Positions 41,788-50,872 are shown, counted from the first letter of the stretch. The stretch: 64,000 nucleotides of DNA from Lysobacter solisilvae (GCF_016613535.2 NZ_CP071518.1:1612001-1676000), one strand, 5' to 3'. Translations and numbers: made by a program. Notes: generated from the sequence alone by a model not told the origin.

Positions 41788-43464
41788 ATGCATTCGAACA
41801 ACGCGGTGTACCTCAAACCCCAGGCCAAGCTCGAGCCCCTGTCCTGCGGGTGGTACGCGTGGCCGTACCTCATCGCGCCCGCGCAGCTGGCGATGAACCT
41901 CAACTTCCGGCTCCTCCCGTTGCTGGAGTCGTTCGTTTCCAATCCCGCCACGCACGTGGCCGCCAACGCGGATCCGAAGATGTACGGCGGCCCCTTCGTG
42001 AGCCTGGCGATGGAGGACGTGGGCCGGGTCGAGCAGCTGATGGCCGACACGCGCCGGCGGTGCGCCCCGCTGCTGACCTTCGCGCAGGACTACAAGGAAT
42101 TCTCCAGTCAGCTGGAGACCGAGGCGGGCGGCTACTCGCTCAATGGCTTCTACGCCAAGCTGCCGCCGTCGCTGCGCGGCCTGGTGGAATGCCTTTACGA
42201 CACCAACGACCACGCGCACGTGCGCCTGTTCGAGGACCTGGTCTACGACGAAGCGATGACGGCCGGCACGCAGGAGATCCTCCTGCAGCTCACCGGCGAG
42301 CAGGACCGCCACTTCTTCATGAGCACGCCGCGCCTGGATGGTCCCGACAGCCTGCGGCTGCCGCTGGCCTTCGCCGATGGCCGCCTGGACGCCCTCGCCC
42401 GGATGCGCACGCAGCCGCGGCCGTTCCAGGAGATCGTCGACCTGCTTGGCGTGGCCGCGGAGGACGTCGCCACCTTCGCGCAGTTCTTCACCCCCGACGC
42501 GCCGGCGCGCAGCGGCGTGCCGCGCTACACGGGCGAAGGCGTGCGCATGCGCTACTTCGGCCATGCCTGCGTGCTGCTGGAAACGAAGGAGACGGCGGTG
42601 CTGTTCGACCCGATGGTCGCCTTCGAGACGAAGAACGATGGCCGCTACACCTTCTGCGACCTGCCCGAGTTCATCGACCATGTCGTGCTGACCCATTCGC
42701 ACCAGGACCACTTCTGCGCGGAGATGCTGATCCAGCTGCGCCATCGCATCGGCCAGGTGATCGTCCCCTCCAACAACAGCGGCAATATCGCCGACCCGTC
42801 GATGAAGCTGCAGCTGCAGGCGCTCGGATTCGACGACATCCAGGTGCTGGATGCGTTCGAGCGCGTGGAGATTCCCGGCGGTGAGATCCTCAGCCTGCCA
42901 TTTACCGGTGAACACGCCGACCTGAGCATCTTCAGCAAGCAGGCCATCGCGCTGACGCTCAAGGGCCGCAAGATCGCCTTCCTGATCGACTCCGACGGCG
43001 TCGACGGCATGCTTTACGAGCGGCTGATGCGCCGGATCGGGCCGGTGGATGCGCTGTTCCTGGGCATGGAATGCCACGGCGCGCCTTTGGCGTGGCTGTA
43101 CGAGCCGTTGCTGGGCAAGCCGGTGAGCCGCCGCAACAACGAATCGCGCCGCCTGTCCGGCGCCGACTGCGAGCGCGCCTCGAACGTGCTCAGCCAGGTC
43201 AAGCCGCCGCGAGTGTTCGTGTATGCGATGGGGCAGGAGCCCTGGCTGCAATACATGATGGGACTGAAGTACGAGCCCGACAGCATCCAGCTCATCGAGT
43301 CCGACAAGCTGCTCGCCCAATGCCGGCAGTCGGGGATCGAAGCCGAGCGCCTGTACCTGAGCCGCGAGGTGGAGTTCGAGGCGGCGCAAGCGCCGCCGCG
43401 CGCGCGCGTGGTCGATCCGGTTGCAGGCAGCGCGGCCGCTTCGGCGCAGCTGGCGCCGGCCTGA
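41788..43464 (+). CDS. CmlA-like diiron beta-hydroxylase with metallo-beta-lactamase fold
   Basis: This 558-residue protein starts at ATG 41788. An N-terminal domain of about 230 residues with no recognised motif precedes a metallo-beta-lactamase-type domain. Visible metal residues are His303, His305, Asp307 and His308 (HSHQDH), Glu375 (FTGEH) and Asp401 (IDSDG), with His430 a possible last ligand. As I recall them, the CmlA ligands are His305, His307, Asp309, His310, Glu377 and Asp403, a constant offset of two. The Glu between the motifs separates CmlA from ordinary hydrolases. CmlA hydroxylates the beta carbon of an amino acid tethered to an NRPS carrier; FrsH does this to Leu. The substrate here is unknown: the aliphatic, aromatic or Asn residue is possible. 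The alternative is a generic metallo-hydrolase. Confidence 0.72.
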   Translation: MHSNNAVYLKPQAKLEPLSCGWYAWPYLIAPAQLAMNLNFRLLPLLESFVSNPATHVAANADPKMYGGPFVSLAMEDVGRVEQLMADTRRRCAPLLTFAQDYKEFSSQLETEAGGYSLNGFYAKLPPSLRGLVECLYDTNDHAHVRLFEDLVYDEAMTAGTQEILLQLTGEQDRHFFMSTPRLDGPDSLRLPLAFADGRLDALARMRTQPRPFQEIVDLLGVAAEDVATFAQFFTPDAPARSGVPRYTGEGVRMRYFGHACVLLETKETAVLFDPMVAFETKNDGRYTFCDLPEFIDHVVLTHSHQDHFCAEMLIQLRHRIGQVIVPSNNSGNIADPSMKLQLQALGFDDIQVLDAFERVEIPGGEILSLPFTGEHADLSIFSKQAIALTLKGRKIAFLIDSDGVDGMLYERLMRRIGPVDALFLGMECHGAPLAWLYEPLLGKPVSRRNNESRRLSGADCERASNVLSQVKPPRVFVYAMGQEPWLQYMMGLKYEPDSIQLIESDKLLAQCRQSGIEAERLYLSREVEFEAAQAPPRARVVDPVAGSAAASAQLAPA

Positions 43465-43578
43465 GGAAACCAAACCATGCGACTGCGTCCCGGCACGGCG
43501 GCGCGGTCGCCGGTGCCGCGTGGCCTGACGGGGTGTTGAGCCCGCGAACTTCAATGCAATTCAAAAGGGGGAGCAGTG

Positions 43579-44925
43579 ATGCGTAACGAGAACGGAATCC
43601 AGAAGAACGGCCAGCCTGACGACGCCTTCCAGGTGTTCCAGGACATCGAGTCGGCGGTTCGCAGCTACTGCCGGCGTTTCCCGGCGGTCTTCGCCACGGC
43701 ACGCAACGCCGTGATCGAGGACGAGCAGGGCCGCCAGTACATCGACTTCCTGGCTGGCGCCGGCGCGTTGAACTACGGGCACAACAATCCCAAGGTCCGC
43801 GACCGGCTCGTCGAGTACCTGATGAGCGACGGGATCGCGCAGTCCCTGGACCTGCACACGTCGGCCAAGAAGGATTTCCTGCGCGCGTTCCAGGACGTGA
43901 TCCTGGCCCCGCGCGGCTTCGACTATCGGGTGCAGTTCACCGGACCGACCGGCACCAACGCGGTCGAGGCGGCGCTCAAGCTCGCCCGCAAGGTGACCGG
44001 ACGCCGCAACGTGGTGGCCTTCACCAACGCCTTCCACGGCATGACGCTGGCCTCGCTCGCCGCCACGGCGCGTGCGTCCAAGCGCGCGGCGGCCGGCGTG
44101 TCGCTGCACGACGTCATCCGCATGCCTTACGACGGCTTCCTTGGCGAGGACATGGACTCGATGGACGTGCTCGAGGCCATGCTGTTCGGCCCCGGTTCCG
44201 GCGTCGACCTGCCCGCGGCCATCATCCTCGAGACGGTGCAGGCCGAAGGCGGCATCAACGTCGCATCGCCGCAGTGGCTCGCCCGCGTCGCCGCGCTGGC
44301 GAGGAAGCACGAGGTGCTGCTGATCGTCGACGACATCCAGGCCGGGTGCGGCCGCACGGGCGCCTTCTTCAGCTTCGAACGGGCGGGCATCCAACCGGAC
44401 CTCGTGTGCCTGTCCAAGTCGATCTCCGGCTACGGCCTGCCGATGTCGCTGGTGCTGATCCGTCCGCACCTGGACTGCTGGGAGCCGGGCGAGCACAACG
44501 GCACGTTCCGCGGCAACAACCTCGCCTTCGTCGCCGCCACCTCGGTGCTCGACTACTGGCGCGACCAGGCGTTCTCCGAGTCGATCGCGCGCAAGTCGCG
44601 GCTGGTCGGCGAGCGACTGAGGGCCATCCGTGACACGGCCCCGGCCCAGATCAGCGCCGTGCGCGGCCTGGGCCTGCTGCAGGGCCTGGTGTTCAACGAT
44701 CCGCAACTGGCCAACGCGGTGTCCAAGGCGGCGTTCGAGCGCGGCCTGATCGTCGAGCTGTGCGGGCCGGCGGAGAATGTCGTCAAGCTGATGCCGCCGC
44801 TGCTCATCGAGGACGACGTGCTGGCAGACGGCCTGTCGCGCCTGGCCGAGGCGGTGCGGGCCTGCATGAATGCGGCGGCCGACCTGACCCTGCGCCTGGA
44901 CCCCTTGCAGCCGGTCATGGGCTGA
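43579..44925 (+). CDS. L-2,4-diaminobutyrate:2-oxoglutarate aminotransferase (EctB-like)
   Basis: GGGGGAG at 43567-43573 places the start at ATG 43579 (448 residues) rather than the GTG three bases earlier. It is a class III PLP aminotransferase: FTGPTGTNAVEAALKLARK, the IVDDIQAGCGRTG region and LSKSISGYGLPM (PLP lysine in LSKS) match the EctB/Dat family. It makes L-2,4-diaminobutyrate from aspartate semialdehyde and glutamate. No ectA or ectC lies beside it, so it is not an ectoine operon. A Dab-type A domain in NRPS 1 module 2 explains its presence as precursor supply. It appears to be the last gene of the cluster. Confidence 0.9.
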   Translation: MRNENGIQKNGQPDDAFQVFQDIESAVRSYCRRFPAVFATARNAVIEDEQGRQYIDFLAGAGALNYGHNNPKVRDRLVEYLMSDGIAQSLDLHTSAKKDFLRAFQDVILAPRGFDYRVQFTGPTGTNAVEAALKLARKVTGRRNVVAFTNAFHGMTLASLAATARASKRAAAGVSLHDVIRMPYDGFLGEDMDSMDVLEAMLFGPGSGVDLPAAIILETVQAEGGINVASPQWLARVAALARKHEVLLIVDDIQAGCGRTGAFFSFERAGIQPDLVCLSKSISGYGLPMSLVLIRPHLDCWEPGEHNGTFRGNNLAFVAATSVLDYWRDQAFSESIARKSRLVGERLRAIRDTAPAQISAVRGLGLLQGLVFNDPQLANAVSKAAFERGLIVELCGPAENVVKLMPPLLIEDDVLADGLSRLAEAVRACMNAAADLTLRLDPLQPVMG

Positions 44926-44967
44926 GTTCCCGCGGACGGACGGGCAACATCGGGCCCGGGGAAACAT

Positions 44968-44995
44968 CGGAGCGGTCACCCGGGTGACCGCTCCG
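44968..44995 (+). terminator. 28-base perfect palindrome after the cluster
   Basis: CGGAGCGGTCACCC is followed directly by its exact reverse complement, 42 bases after the aminotransferase stop. It could form a 12-bp hairpin with a CCGG loop. No U-run follows, so if it terminates transcription it is of the U-less type. Alternatively it is a binding site for a dimeric protein ahead of trpG. Confidence 0.45.
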
Positions 44996-45291
44996 GCGCG
45001 GCGAGTGGATGCCCGCGACCGCGGCAGCGACGCTCATGCGCAGTCATCATGAGCCCGCCAGGAACCGTGTTCTATAGTGCCGGGCCGCCCTGGCCGAGGC
45101 AGCTGCCCGCATGGCGGGCCCGCGAACGGACCCAGCCGTCGCTGTGGGGTGGAAGCCCCCAGCGGGGTCCCGCACAATGGCGCTCCGCCGCCGGCCGGGG
45201 ACCGTGGGTCCACGCACGGGCGCCGGTGCCCCCTGCGTGAATCGCGCCCCGGTGTGATGCAGGTGCTCAGGAAATCTACGGGTCGCGCTCC
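44996..45291 (+). other. Upstream region of trpG
   Basis: This gap of about 300 bases between the NRPS cluster and trpG shows no gene. A TATAGT hexamer at 45073-45078 could be a -10 element, but I see no good -35 partner. The short reading frame at 45049-45240 has scattered Trp codons but no tandem Trp codons and no attenuator-like hairpin series. Confidence 0.4.
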
Positions 45292-45870
45292 ATGCTGCTG
45301 ATGATCGACAACTACGACAGCTTCACCTTCAACCTCGTGCAGTACCTGCAGACGTTGGGGGCGGAGGTCGAGGTGGTGCGCAACGACGCGCTCAGCGTCG
45401 AGGAGATCCGGGCCATGGCGCCCGCGCAGATCATGATCTCGCCCGGCCCGGGCACGCCCGACCAGGCCGGCGTCTGCCTGGACGTGATCCGCGAACTGGG
45501 GCCGACCATTCCCCTGTTCGGCGTCTGCCTGGGCCACCAGGCGCTGGGCCAAGTGTATGGCGGCGATGTCGTCCGCGCGCGGACCATCATGCATGGCAAG
45601 ACCTCTCGCATCCGCCACGAAGGGCAGGGCGTGTTCACCGGTTTGCCCGATGGCTACGAGGCCACGCGCTACCACTCGCTGGTAGTCGCCCGCGACACGC
45701 TGCCCGGGTGCCTGGAAGTCACCGCATGGACGGAGAACGAGGATGGGTCCTTCGAGGAGATCATGGGCCTGCGCCATCGCGAATTCCCCGTCGAAGGCGT
45801 GCAGTTCCATCCCGAATCGATCCTCACCGAGCACGGGCATGCCCTGCTGAAGAATTTCCTGGAACGGTGA
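45292..45870 (+). CDS. trpG: Anthranilate synthase component II (glutamine amidotransferase)
   Basis: This is a 192-residue class I glutamine amidotransferase that supplies ammonia to TrpE for anthranilate synthesis. The start [14 protein letters not shown], the oxyanion loop SPGPGTP, the nucleophile Cys79 in GVCLGHQ and the HPES catalytic pair near residue 170 are all present. Length is typical. It heads the trpG-trpD-ABM-trpC run. trpE is not in the window; the NRPS cluster occupies the space directly upstream. The same protein could also serve aminodeoxychorismate synthase (PabA role). Confidence 0.96.
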   Translation: MLLMIDNYDSFTFNLVQYLQTLGAEVEVVRNDALSVEEIRAMAPAQIMISPGPGTPDQAGVCLDVIRELGPTIPLFGVCLGHQALGQVYGGDVVRARTIMHGKTSRIRHEGQGVFTGLPDGYEATRYHSLVVARDTLPGCLEVTAWTENEDGSFEEIMGLRHREFPVEGVQFHPESILTEHGHALLKNFLER

Positions 45871-46035
45871 GCCGGACATGAGGAGCGGGCAGGGGGCAGG
45901 GGGAACGACACGCGTTCGCCGCCTGGCTGCCGAGGCAGCCCCAAGGCTCCGCCCGGACTGCACGGCCGATGCCACCTGTGTGCGCTATTCCCGCGGCTCA
46001 TTCCCGCTTTCCATCCCCGCAGCCGCCGCATCCCC

Positions 46036-47070
46036 ATGCCCCTGACTCCCCAAGAAGCCCTCCAGCGCACCATCGAGCATCGCGAGATCTTCCACGACGA
46101 GATGGTCGACCTGATGCGGCAGATCATGCGCGGCGAGGTCTCGCCGACGATGGCCGCGGCGATCCTCACCGGCCTGCGGGTGAAGAAGGAAACCGTGGGC
46201 GAGATCGCCGGCGCGGCCACCGTGCTGCGCGAGTTCGCGCGCCCCGTGCACGTCGCCGACCGCACGCACCTGGTGGACATCGTCGGCACCGGCGGTGACG
46301 GCGCGCACACGTTCAACATCTCCACGGCGTCGATGTTCGTCGTCGCCGCGGCGGGCGCGAAGGTGGCCAAGCATGGCAACCGCAGCGTGTCGTCGAAGTC
46401 GGGCAGCGCCGACGTGCTCGAGGCGCTGGGCGCCAACATCGAGCTCGGGCCGGAGCAGGTGGCCACCTGCATCGAGCGTTGCGGCATCGGTTTCATGTTC
46501 GCGCCGGTCCACCATCCGGCGATGAAGGCGGTCGCCCCGGTCCGCCGCGAGATGGGCGTGCGCACCATCTTCAACATCCTCGGGCCGCTGACCAATCCCG
46601 CCGGCGCGCCGAGCATCCTGATGGGCGTGTTCCATCCCGACCTGGTGGGCATCCAGGTCCGTGTCCTGCAGGAACTGGGCGCGCAGCGTGCACTGGTGGT
46701 GTGGGGCCGCGACGGAATGGACGAGATCTCGCTGGGCGCCGCCACCCTGGTGGGAGAACTGCGCGACGGCGTGGTCCGCGAGTACGAGGTGCATCCGGAG
46801 GACTTCGGCATCGCGATGGCCGCCTCGCGCAACCTGCGCGTGGCCGACGCGCTCGAATCCCGGCAGATGCTGCTGCACGCGCTCGACAACACGCCCGGCC
46901 TGCCGCTGGAGATCGTGGCGCTCAACGCCGGCGCCGCGTTGTACGTGGCCGGCGTCGCCGACTCGATCGCGGACGGCATCGCCCGCGCGCGCCAGGCCGT
47001 GGCCTCCGGCGCCGCACGGGCGAAGCTGGACGAATTCGTCCGCACCACCCAGGCCCTGGCCGGCGCCTGA
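46036..47070 (+). CDS. trpD: Anthranilate phosphoribosyltransferase
   Basis: This 344-residue enzyme transfers phosphoribose from PRPP to anthranilate. The [14 protein letters not shown] glycine-rich PRPP loop, [15 protein letters not shown] and the LGPLTNP segment are diagnostic. The 165-base gap after trpG shows no feature I can name. The next gene follows after 36 bases, in the same direction, consistent with one operon. Confidence 0.97.
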   Translation: MPLTPQEALQRTIEHREIFHDEMVDLMRQIMRGEVSPTMAAAILTGLRVKKETVGEIAGAATVLREFARPVHVADRTHLVDIVGTGGDGAHTFNISTASMFVVAAAGAKVAKHGNRSVSSKSGSADVLEALGANIELGPEQVATCIERCGIGFMFAPVHHPAMKAVAPVRREMGVRTIFNILGPLTNPAGAPSILMGVFHPDLVGIQVRVLQELGAQRALVVWGRDGMDEISLGAATLVGELRDGVVREYEVHPEDFGIAMAASRNLRVADALESRQMLLHALDNTPGLPLEIVALNAGAALYVAGVADSIADGIARARQAVASGAARAKLDEFVRTTQALAGA

Positions 47071-47106
47071 CGCCAGCCTCGCCCCGAATTTTCCAGACGG
47101 TTCCCG

Positions 47107-47463
47107 ATGACCAGTCCCTTCGCCCAGTTGCCCGAACCGCCGTACTACGCGGTGATCTTCTCGTCACTGCGCAACGGCGACGACGACGCCGGCTACCAGG
47201 CCGCCGCCGAGCGCATGGTGGCCCTGGCCTCGCAGCAGCCGGGATTTCTCGGCGTGGAAACCGTGCGCGGCGCCGACGGCTTCGGCATCACCGTGTCGTA
47301 CTGGGAAAGCGAAGCCGCCATCCTGGCCTGGAAGCACCAGGCCGACCACGCCGCCACCCGCGCGCACGGCCGCAGGCACTGGTACGAGTACTACGAGTTG
47401 CGGGTGTCGAAGGTGACCCGGGCGTACGGAAAGCCCGCCCCCCGCGAAAATGAAGCCGTGTGA
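47107..47463 (+). CDS. ABM-domain protein (antibiotic biosynthesis monooxygenase fold)
   Basis: This 118-residue protein is a single ferredoxin-like ABM domain: YYAVIFSSLRNG, then QQPGFLGVETVRG and SYWESEAAILAWK, the conserved core of HmoB/YgiN-like proteins. The function is unknown; the family includes heme-degrading and small-molecule monooxygenases as well as non-enzymatic members. It sits between trpD and trpC, a position I recall from other Xanthomonads, with no obvious role in Trp synthesis. Its last codons (ENEAV, stop) fall in the first unit of the degenerate repeat that fills the gap to trpC. Confidence 0.85.
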   Translation: MTSPFAQLPEPPYYAVIFSSLRNGDDDAGYQAAAERMVALASQQPGFLGVETVRGADGFGITVSYWESEAAILAWKHQADHAATRAHGRRHWYEYYELRVSKVTRAYGKPAPRENEAV

Positions 47464-47670
47464 ATGAAGAATGCCGCGCGTGCGGCCCGCGCAAATGAAG
47501 CCTCGACTTGAAGAATGCCGCGCAGGCGGCGCGTCCCCGCGGAAATGAAACCCCCTGATGGCAATGCCGCGCGGGCGGCCTGCGTCGACAAGCAGCGACG
47601 CTCGAAAAAATTCCCCGCCGCCGACCCAAACGAAGCCTCTCCACAGAACAATCCCGCACGGGCGGCCAAC
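47447..47670 (+). repeat. Degenerate 45-50 base direct repeat (about 4 units)
   Basis: AAATGAAGCC-like boxes occur at 47448, 47493, 47543 and 47628. Each is followed by a hairpin box of the form ATGCCGCGC-(n)-GGCGGC at about 47471, 47515, 47564 and 47651. Spacing is roughly 45, 50 and 85 bases, so the last unit carries an insertion. The 295-base gap between the ABM gene and trpC is otherwise empty. Confidence 0.7.
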
Positions 47671-47758
47671 GCCGGCAAACAGCAGCGCTTCCCGCTTTCT
47701 CCGCAGATCGCGGCGACACCCGCTGCACCGGCCGCCGTCCGCCCCTAAAATCCCCACC

Positions 47759-48550
47759 ATGACCGACATCCTCACCACCATCCTCGCGCGCAAGGCCGAG
47801 GAAATCGAACAGCGAAGCCGCGTGCGGCCCCTGTCGGAACTGCGTGACCGTGCGCGCAACCAGCCGGCCACGCGCGGGTTCGTGCGGTCGATGCGCGACC
47901 GGCTGGCTGCCGACCTGCCCGCGGTCATCGCCGAAGTGAAGAAGGCCAGCCCCTCCAAGGGCGTGATCCGGGCGGATTTCCGTCCCGCCGACATCGCCCG
48001 CAGCTACCAGGCCGGCGGCGCCGCCTGCCTGTCGGTGCTGACCGACGTCGACTTCTTCCAGGGCAGCAACCTGTTCCTCAGCGAGGCGCGCAACGCCTGC
48101 ACGCTGCCGGTGATCCGCAAGGACTTCATCGTCGACCCCTACCAGGTCTACGAGGCGCGCATGATCGGCGCCGACTGCATCCTGCTCATCGTCGCGGCGC
48201 TGGAGGATGCCCAGATGATCGACCTGGCCAACCTGGCCGGCGAGCTGGGCATGGACGTGCTGGTCGAGGTCCACGACATCGACGAGCTCGAGCGCGCGCT
48301 GCAGACCGACTGCGAGCTGATCGGCATCAACAACCGCAACCTGCGCACGTTCCAGGTGTCGCTCGACACCACGCTGGAGATGCGCCAGGCCGTCCCGCCC
48401 GACCGCATTCTGGTAACCGAGAGCGGGATCACCTCGCGGCAGGACGTCATCCGCATGCGCGAGGCCGGCGTGCACGCCTTCCTCGTCGGCGAGAGCTTCA
48501 TGCGCGAGCCCGACCCGGGCGCGGCCCTGCAGCGGATGTTCGGCGCGTGA
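47759..48550 (+). CDS. trpC: Indole-3-glycerol phosphate synthase
   Basis: This 263-residue TIM-barrel enzyme closes carboxyphenylamino-deoxyribulose phosphate to indole-3-glycerol phosphate. Markers are [12 protein letters not shown] (catalytic Lys), [33 protein letters not shown] and VTESGI. It is monofunctional, with no fused TrpF. The start at ATG 47759 gives [12 protein letters not shown], the normal N-terminus. The stop overlaps the GTG start of the next gene by four bases. Confidence 0.97.
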   Translation: MTDILTTILARKAEEIEQRSRVRPLSELRDRARNQPATRGFVRSMRDRLAADLPAVIAEVKKASPSKGVIRADFRPADIARSYQAGGAACLSVLTDVDFFQGSNLFLSEARNACTLPVIRKDFIVDPYQVYEARMIGADCILLIVAALEDAQMIDLANLAGELGMDVLVEVHDIDELERALQTDCELIGINNRNLRTFQVSLDTTLEMRQAVPPDRILVTESGITSRQDVIRMREAGVHAFLVGESFMREPDPGAALQRMFGA

Positions 48551-49278
48551 GCGTCAAGGGCCGGCAGTATCCGAAGGCGCAGGCGGGCGCGCCGCTGGTC
48601 GTGTTCGATTTCGACCACACGCTGTACGACGGCGATTCGGGCTCGCACCTGTTCGCCTGGCTGATCCGGCGCTCCTGGTGGCGCCGCCTGCTGGCGCTGC
48701 TGATCGCCCCGGTGTTCGGGCCGATGGTGGCGTTCCTGCCGACCCGGCGCTTCGGCATCCGCGGCTTCATCTGGGTCGGCACGGTCGGTTTCCACCGTCC
48801 GCGCGACCTGGACGCACTGATCGACCGCTACGTCGCCCTGCACACCGAACAGATCCGCCAGCGCCTGCTGCCGCAGGCCATCGAGGTCCTGCACCGCCAT
48901 CGCGAAGCCGGCGACCGCGTCGTCGTGGCCACCGGCGCGCCGCCGGAACTGGCGCGCGCGATCCTCGCCTTCGTCGCCCACGAGGACATGCCGGTGGTCG
49001 GCACGCAGGTCGGCCCCAGCCTGTTCGGCATCGGCGCCAAGCGCCACTGCCACCATGCGATGAAGATGACGATGCTGCGCGAGGCCGGCTTCTCCGACGA
49101 GATCGCCGTGGCCTATTCGGACAGCACCGCCGACCTGCCGCTGCTGCTGGCGGCACGGCGTGCGGTGGTCGTCAACCCGCAGCACCGCAACATCGAGATC
49201 TTCCGCCGCCGACTGCCGGCGGACACGGTGTACCTCAACTGGGGCTGCGCGAAGCGCGCCGGCGAGCCGGTCACCTGA
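48547..49278 (+). CDS. HAD-superfamily (SerB/HAD-IB-like) phosphatase
   Basis: This 243-residue protein starts with GTG in a GTGA overlap with trpC. HAD motifs are [14 protein letters not shown] (Asp nucleophile and acid), [10 protein letters not shown] and [17 protein letters not shown] hydrophobic stretch [19 protein letters not shown] near residues 45-63 suggests membrane association. The HAD-IB subgroup includes phosphoserine phosphatase-like and lipid-phosphate phosphatases; the substrate cannot be read from sequence. Coupling to trpC implies co-expression. Confidence 0.88.
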   Translation: MSVKGRQYPKAQAGAPLVVFDFDHTLYDGDSGSHLFAWLIRRSWWRRLLALLIAPVFGPMVAFLPTRRFGIRGFIWVGTVGFHRPRDLDALIDRYVALHTEQIRQRLLPQAIEVLHRHREAGDRVVVATGAPPELARAILAFVAHEDMPVVGTQVGPSLFGIGAKRHCHHAMKMTMLREAGFSDEIAVAYSDSTADLPLLLAARRAVVVNPQHRNIEIFRRRLPADTVYLNWGCAKRAGEPVT

Positions 49279-49327
49279 GCGTCAGCGCCGTCGGCGCGGA
49301 TCGCGGACACCATCACCGGAGACATTC

Positions 49328-50176
49328 ATGCGGGTCAGTCGTGCATTGGCGGTGCTGTTGGCCGGCTCCGTCCTGGCGTTGGCGGGCGCCAACGCCGCTG
49401 CGCGGGACGTGGACGTTCGCCACGAGGCCTACGACGCCACGGCCAGGCCGCCCGTTGCGGACCCTGCCGTGGTGGCCCTCTTCGAGCCTGCCACGTTCGT
49501 GGGGTCGGAGGGCGTGCGACTGCCCTACCGCCTGATGGCGCCGGCGTCGGTGGCTCCGGGCCGGCGCTACCCGCTGGTGGTGCTGCTGCATGGCTCAGGT
49601 GCCATCGGCCAGGACAACGAACAGCAACTGGGCGCGGTCGCACGCGCGTGGGGCGAGCCGGCCCTGCGCAGGCGCTTTCCTGCCTACGTGCTCGCGCCCC
49701 AGGTGCCCGTGCGCAGTGCCGATTACCGCCCCGACCGCGACGGCTTGCCGGCGTCGATGCCCGGGGCATCGCTGCCGGCGGTGCTCGCGCTGATCGACCA
49801 GGTGGGCCAGCGCGCGGACGTCGACCCCGACCGAATCTACCTCGTCGGATTCTCCATGGGCGCCTCGGCCGCACTCGCTGCGCTGGTGGAAAGGCCGCGG
49901 CAGTTCGCCGCGGTGGTCGGCTTCGCGCCGGTGCCGCCGGCGCGCGAGCTCGCCGCGAGCGTGTCGCCGGTGCCGATGCTGCTGGTCCACGGCAGCGCCG
50001 ACGAGGAAAACCCCTTCGCGGCCGACGAGGCGTGGGTGCGGGCCGTCACCGCCGCCGGCGGCCGCCCGCGGTTCATCGTGATCGACGGCATGGCGCACGA
50101 GTTTCCGCAGCAGATGCTGAGCAGGCGCGACTGGCGCACGTGGCTGTTTGGGCGGCGCAGGGCCGGTTCGCGCTAG
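49328..50176 (+). CDS. Secreted alpha/beta hydrolase (phospholipase/carboxylesterase-like)
   Basis: This 282-residue protein begins at ATG 49328 after a GGAG site. The N-terminus MRVSRALAVLLAGSVLALAGANAAA is a clear Sec signal peptide. The oxyanion region is LVVLLHGSGAIG, the nucleophile is Ser in GFSMGAS, with Asp in GSADEENPF and His in GMAHEFP, in the usual order. This resembles predicted PHB-depolymerase/dienelactone-type esterases exported to the periplasm. The substrate is unknown. It lies 49 bases after the HAD gene and may be the end of the trp transcript. Confidence 0.88.
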   Translation: MRVSRALAVLLAGSVLALAGANAAARDVDVRHEAYDATARPPVADPAVVALFEPATFVGSEGVRLPYRLMAPASVAPGRRYPLVVLLHGSGAIGQDNEQQLGAVARAWGEPALRRRFPAYVLAPQVPVRSADYRPDRDGLPASMPGASLPAVLALIDQVGQRADVDPDRIYLVGFSMGASAALAALVERPRQFAAVVGFAPVPPARELAASVSPVPMLLVHGSADEENPFAADEAWVRAVTAAGGRPRFIVIDGMAHEFPQQMLSRRDWRTWLFGRRRAGSR

Positions 50177-50231
50177 GGCGGGGTGGTCGCGACGGAGCCC
50201 CCGCTGCTGGCATCGACCCGCCTAGGGGTTC

Positions 50232-50298
50232 GTAGCCCGGGGCTTTCAACAACGAAGCTGGTCAAGCGAAGCGCACCCGCGGGGTCTTGCGGGGCTAC
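50232..50298. repeat. Palindromic REP-like element
   Basis: GTAGCCC at 50232 pairs with GGGCTAC at 50292-50298. Inside are an 'aagcgaagcgcacccg' segment and CCCGCGGGG. This layout resembles the scattered intergenic palindromes common in Xanthomonadaceae. It lies in the 220-base gap between the convergent hydrolase and GNAT genes, which otherwise shows nothing. Confidence 0.5.
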
Positions 50299-50396
50299 TG
50301 AATCTGGTCTCGTGGGCAAACCCGATTGTTTGCCATGCGCGGCGCGCGGCGGCGCGTTTGAGGGCTGCGCGGGAATTGCGTTCGCCCTGGCGCCCC

Positions 50397-50858
50397 TCAG
50401 TCGCCCAGCAGCTTGATGAAATGCCGCGAGCCTTCGATATACCCGCAGTCCAGGTAGAAGGCGTGGGCGCCTTCACGGCGCAGGTTGCTGGTCACTTCCA
50501 GGCGCACCGCGTGCGCCTTGCGCGCCACCGACTCGATCTCGCGCAGCAGCTGCCGGCCGATGCCGCGGCGCGCACAGTCGGGCGAGACCACCAGCGCCGT
50601 GATGCGGGCCAGGTCGGCGCCGCGGGTGATGGAGTAGCGCGAGTCCATGGCCACCAGGCCGCAGACCTTGCCGTCGATCTCGCCCAGCAGGAGCGAGGTG
50701 CGGGGGTCGTGCAGCACCCGGGAGATCCGCTCGGCCGCTTCCTCGCGCGTGCAGGGATAGCCCAGTTCGCCGAGCAGGGCGCCCACGTCGCTGGCGTCGC
50801 CCAGCTGCGCCGGGCGGATGCGCAGCGGCGTTTCGGGCGAACCGGCCAGCTGGGCCAT
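50397..50858 (-). CDS. GNAT-family N-acetyltransferase
   Basis: This is a 153-residue single-domain GNAT protein. Motif A is visible as ITALVVSPDCARRGIGRQLL (acetyl-CoA loop RRGIG), followed by LEVTSNLRREGAHAFYLDCGY, the usual motif B. The substrate is unknown. It begins 14 bases after clp on the same strand, so the two are likely co-transcribed. Confidence 0.9.
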   Translation of the reverse strand: MAQLAGSPETPLRIRPAQLGDASDVGALLGELGYPCTREEAAERISRVLHDPRTSLLLGEIDGKVCGLVAMDSRYSITRGADLARITALVVSPDCARRGIGRQLLREIESVARKAHAVRLEVTSNLRREGAHAFYLDCGYIEGSRHFIKLLGD

Positions 50859-50872
50859 GGGTCGGCTGGACC

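Noticed and set aside
43579..44925. Ectoine biosynthesis operon
   Set aside because: Only the EctB-like aminotransferase is present, without ectA, ectC or ask-ect. The Dab-type A domain gives a better explanation.
45049..45240. A trp leader peptide upstream of trpG
   Set aside because: The Trp codons are scattered, never tandem, and no alternating hairpins or U-run follow. TGG is simply common in GC-rich sequence.
47164..47994. Repetitive minus-strand protein (RGFIFAGG-like repeats)
   Set aside because: The apparent protein repeats come from the degenerate intergenic DNA repeat plus antisense of trpC and the ABM gene. There is no ribosome binding site or family match.
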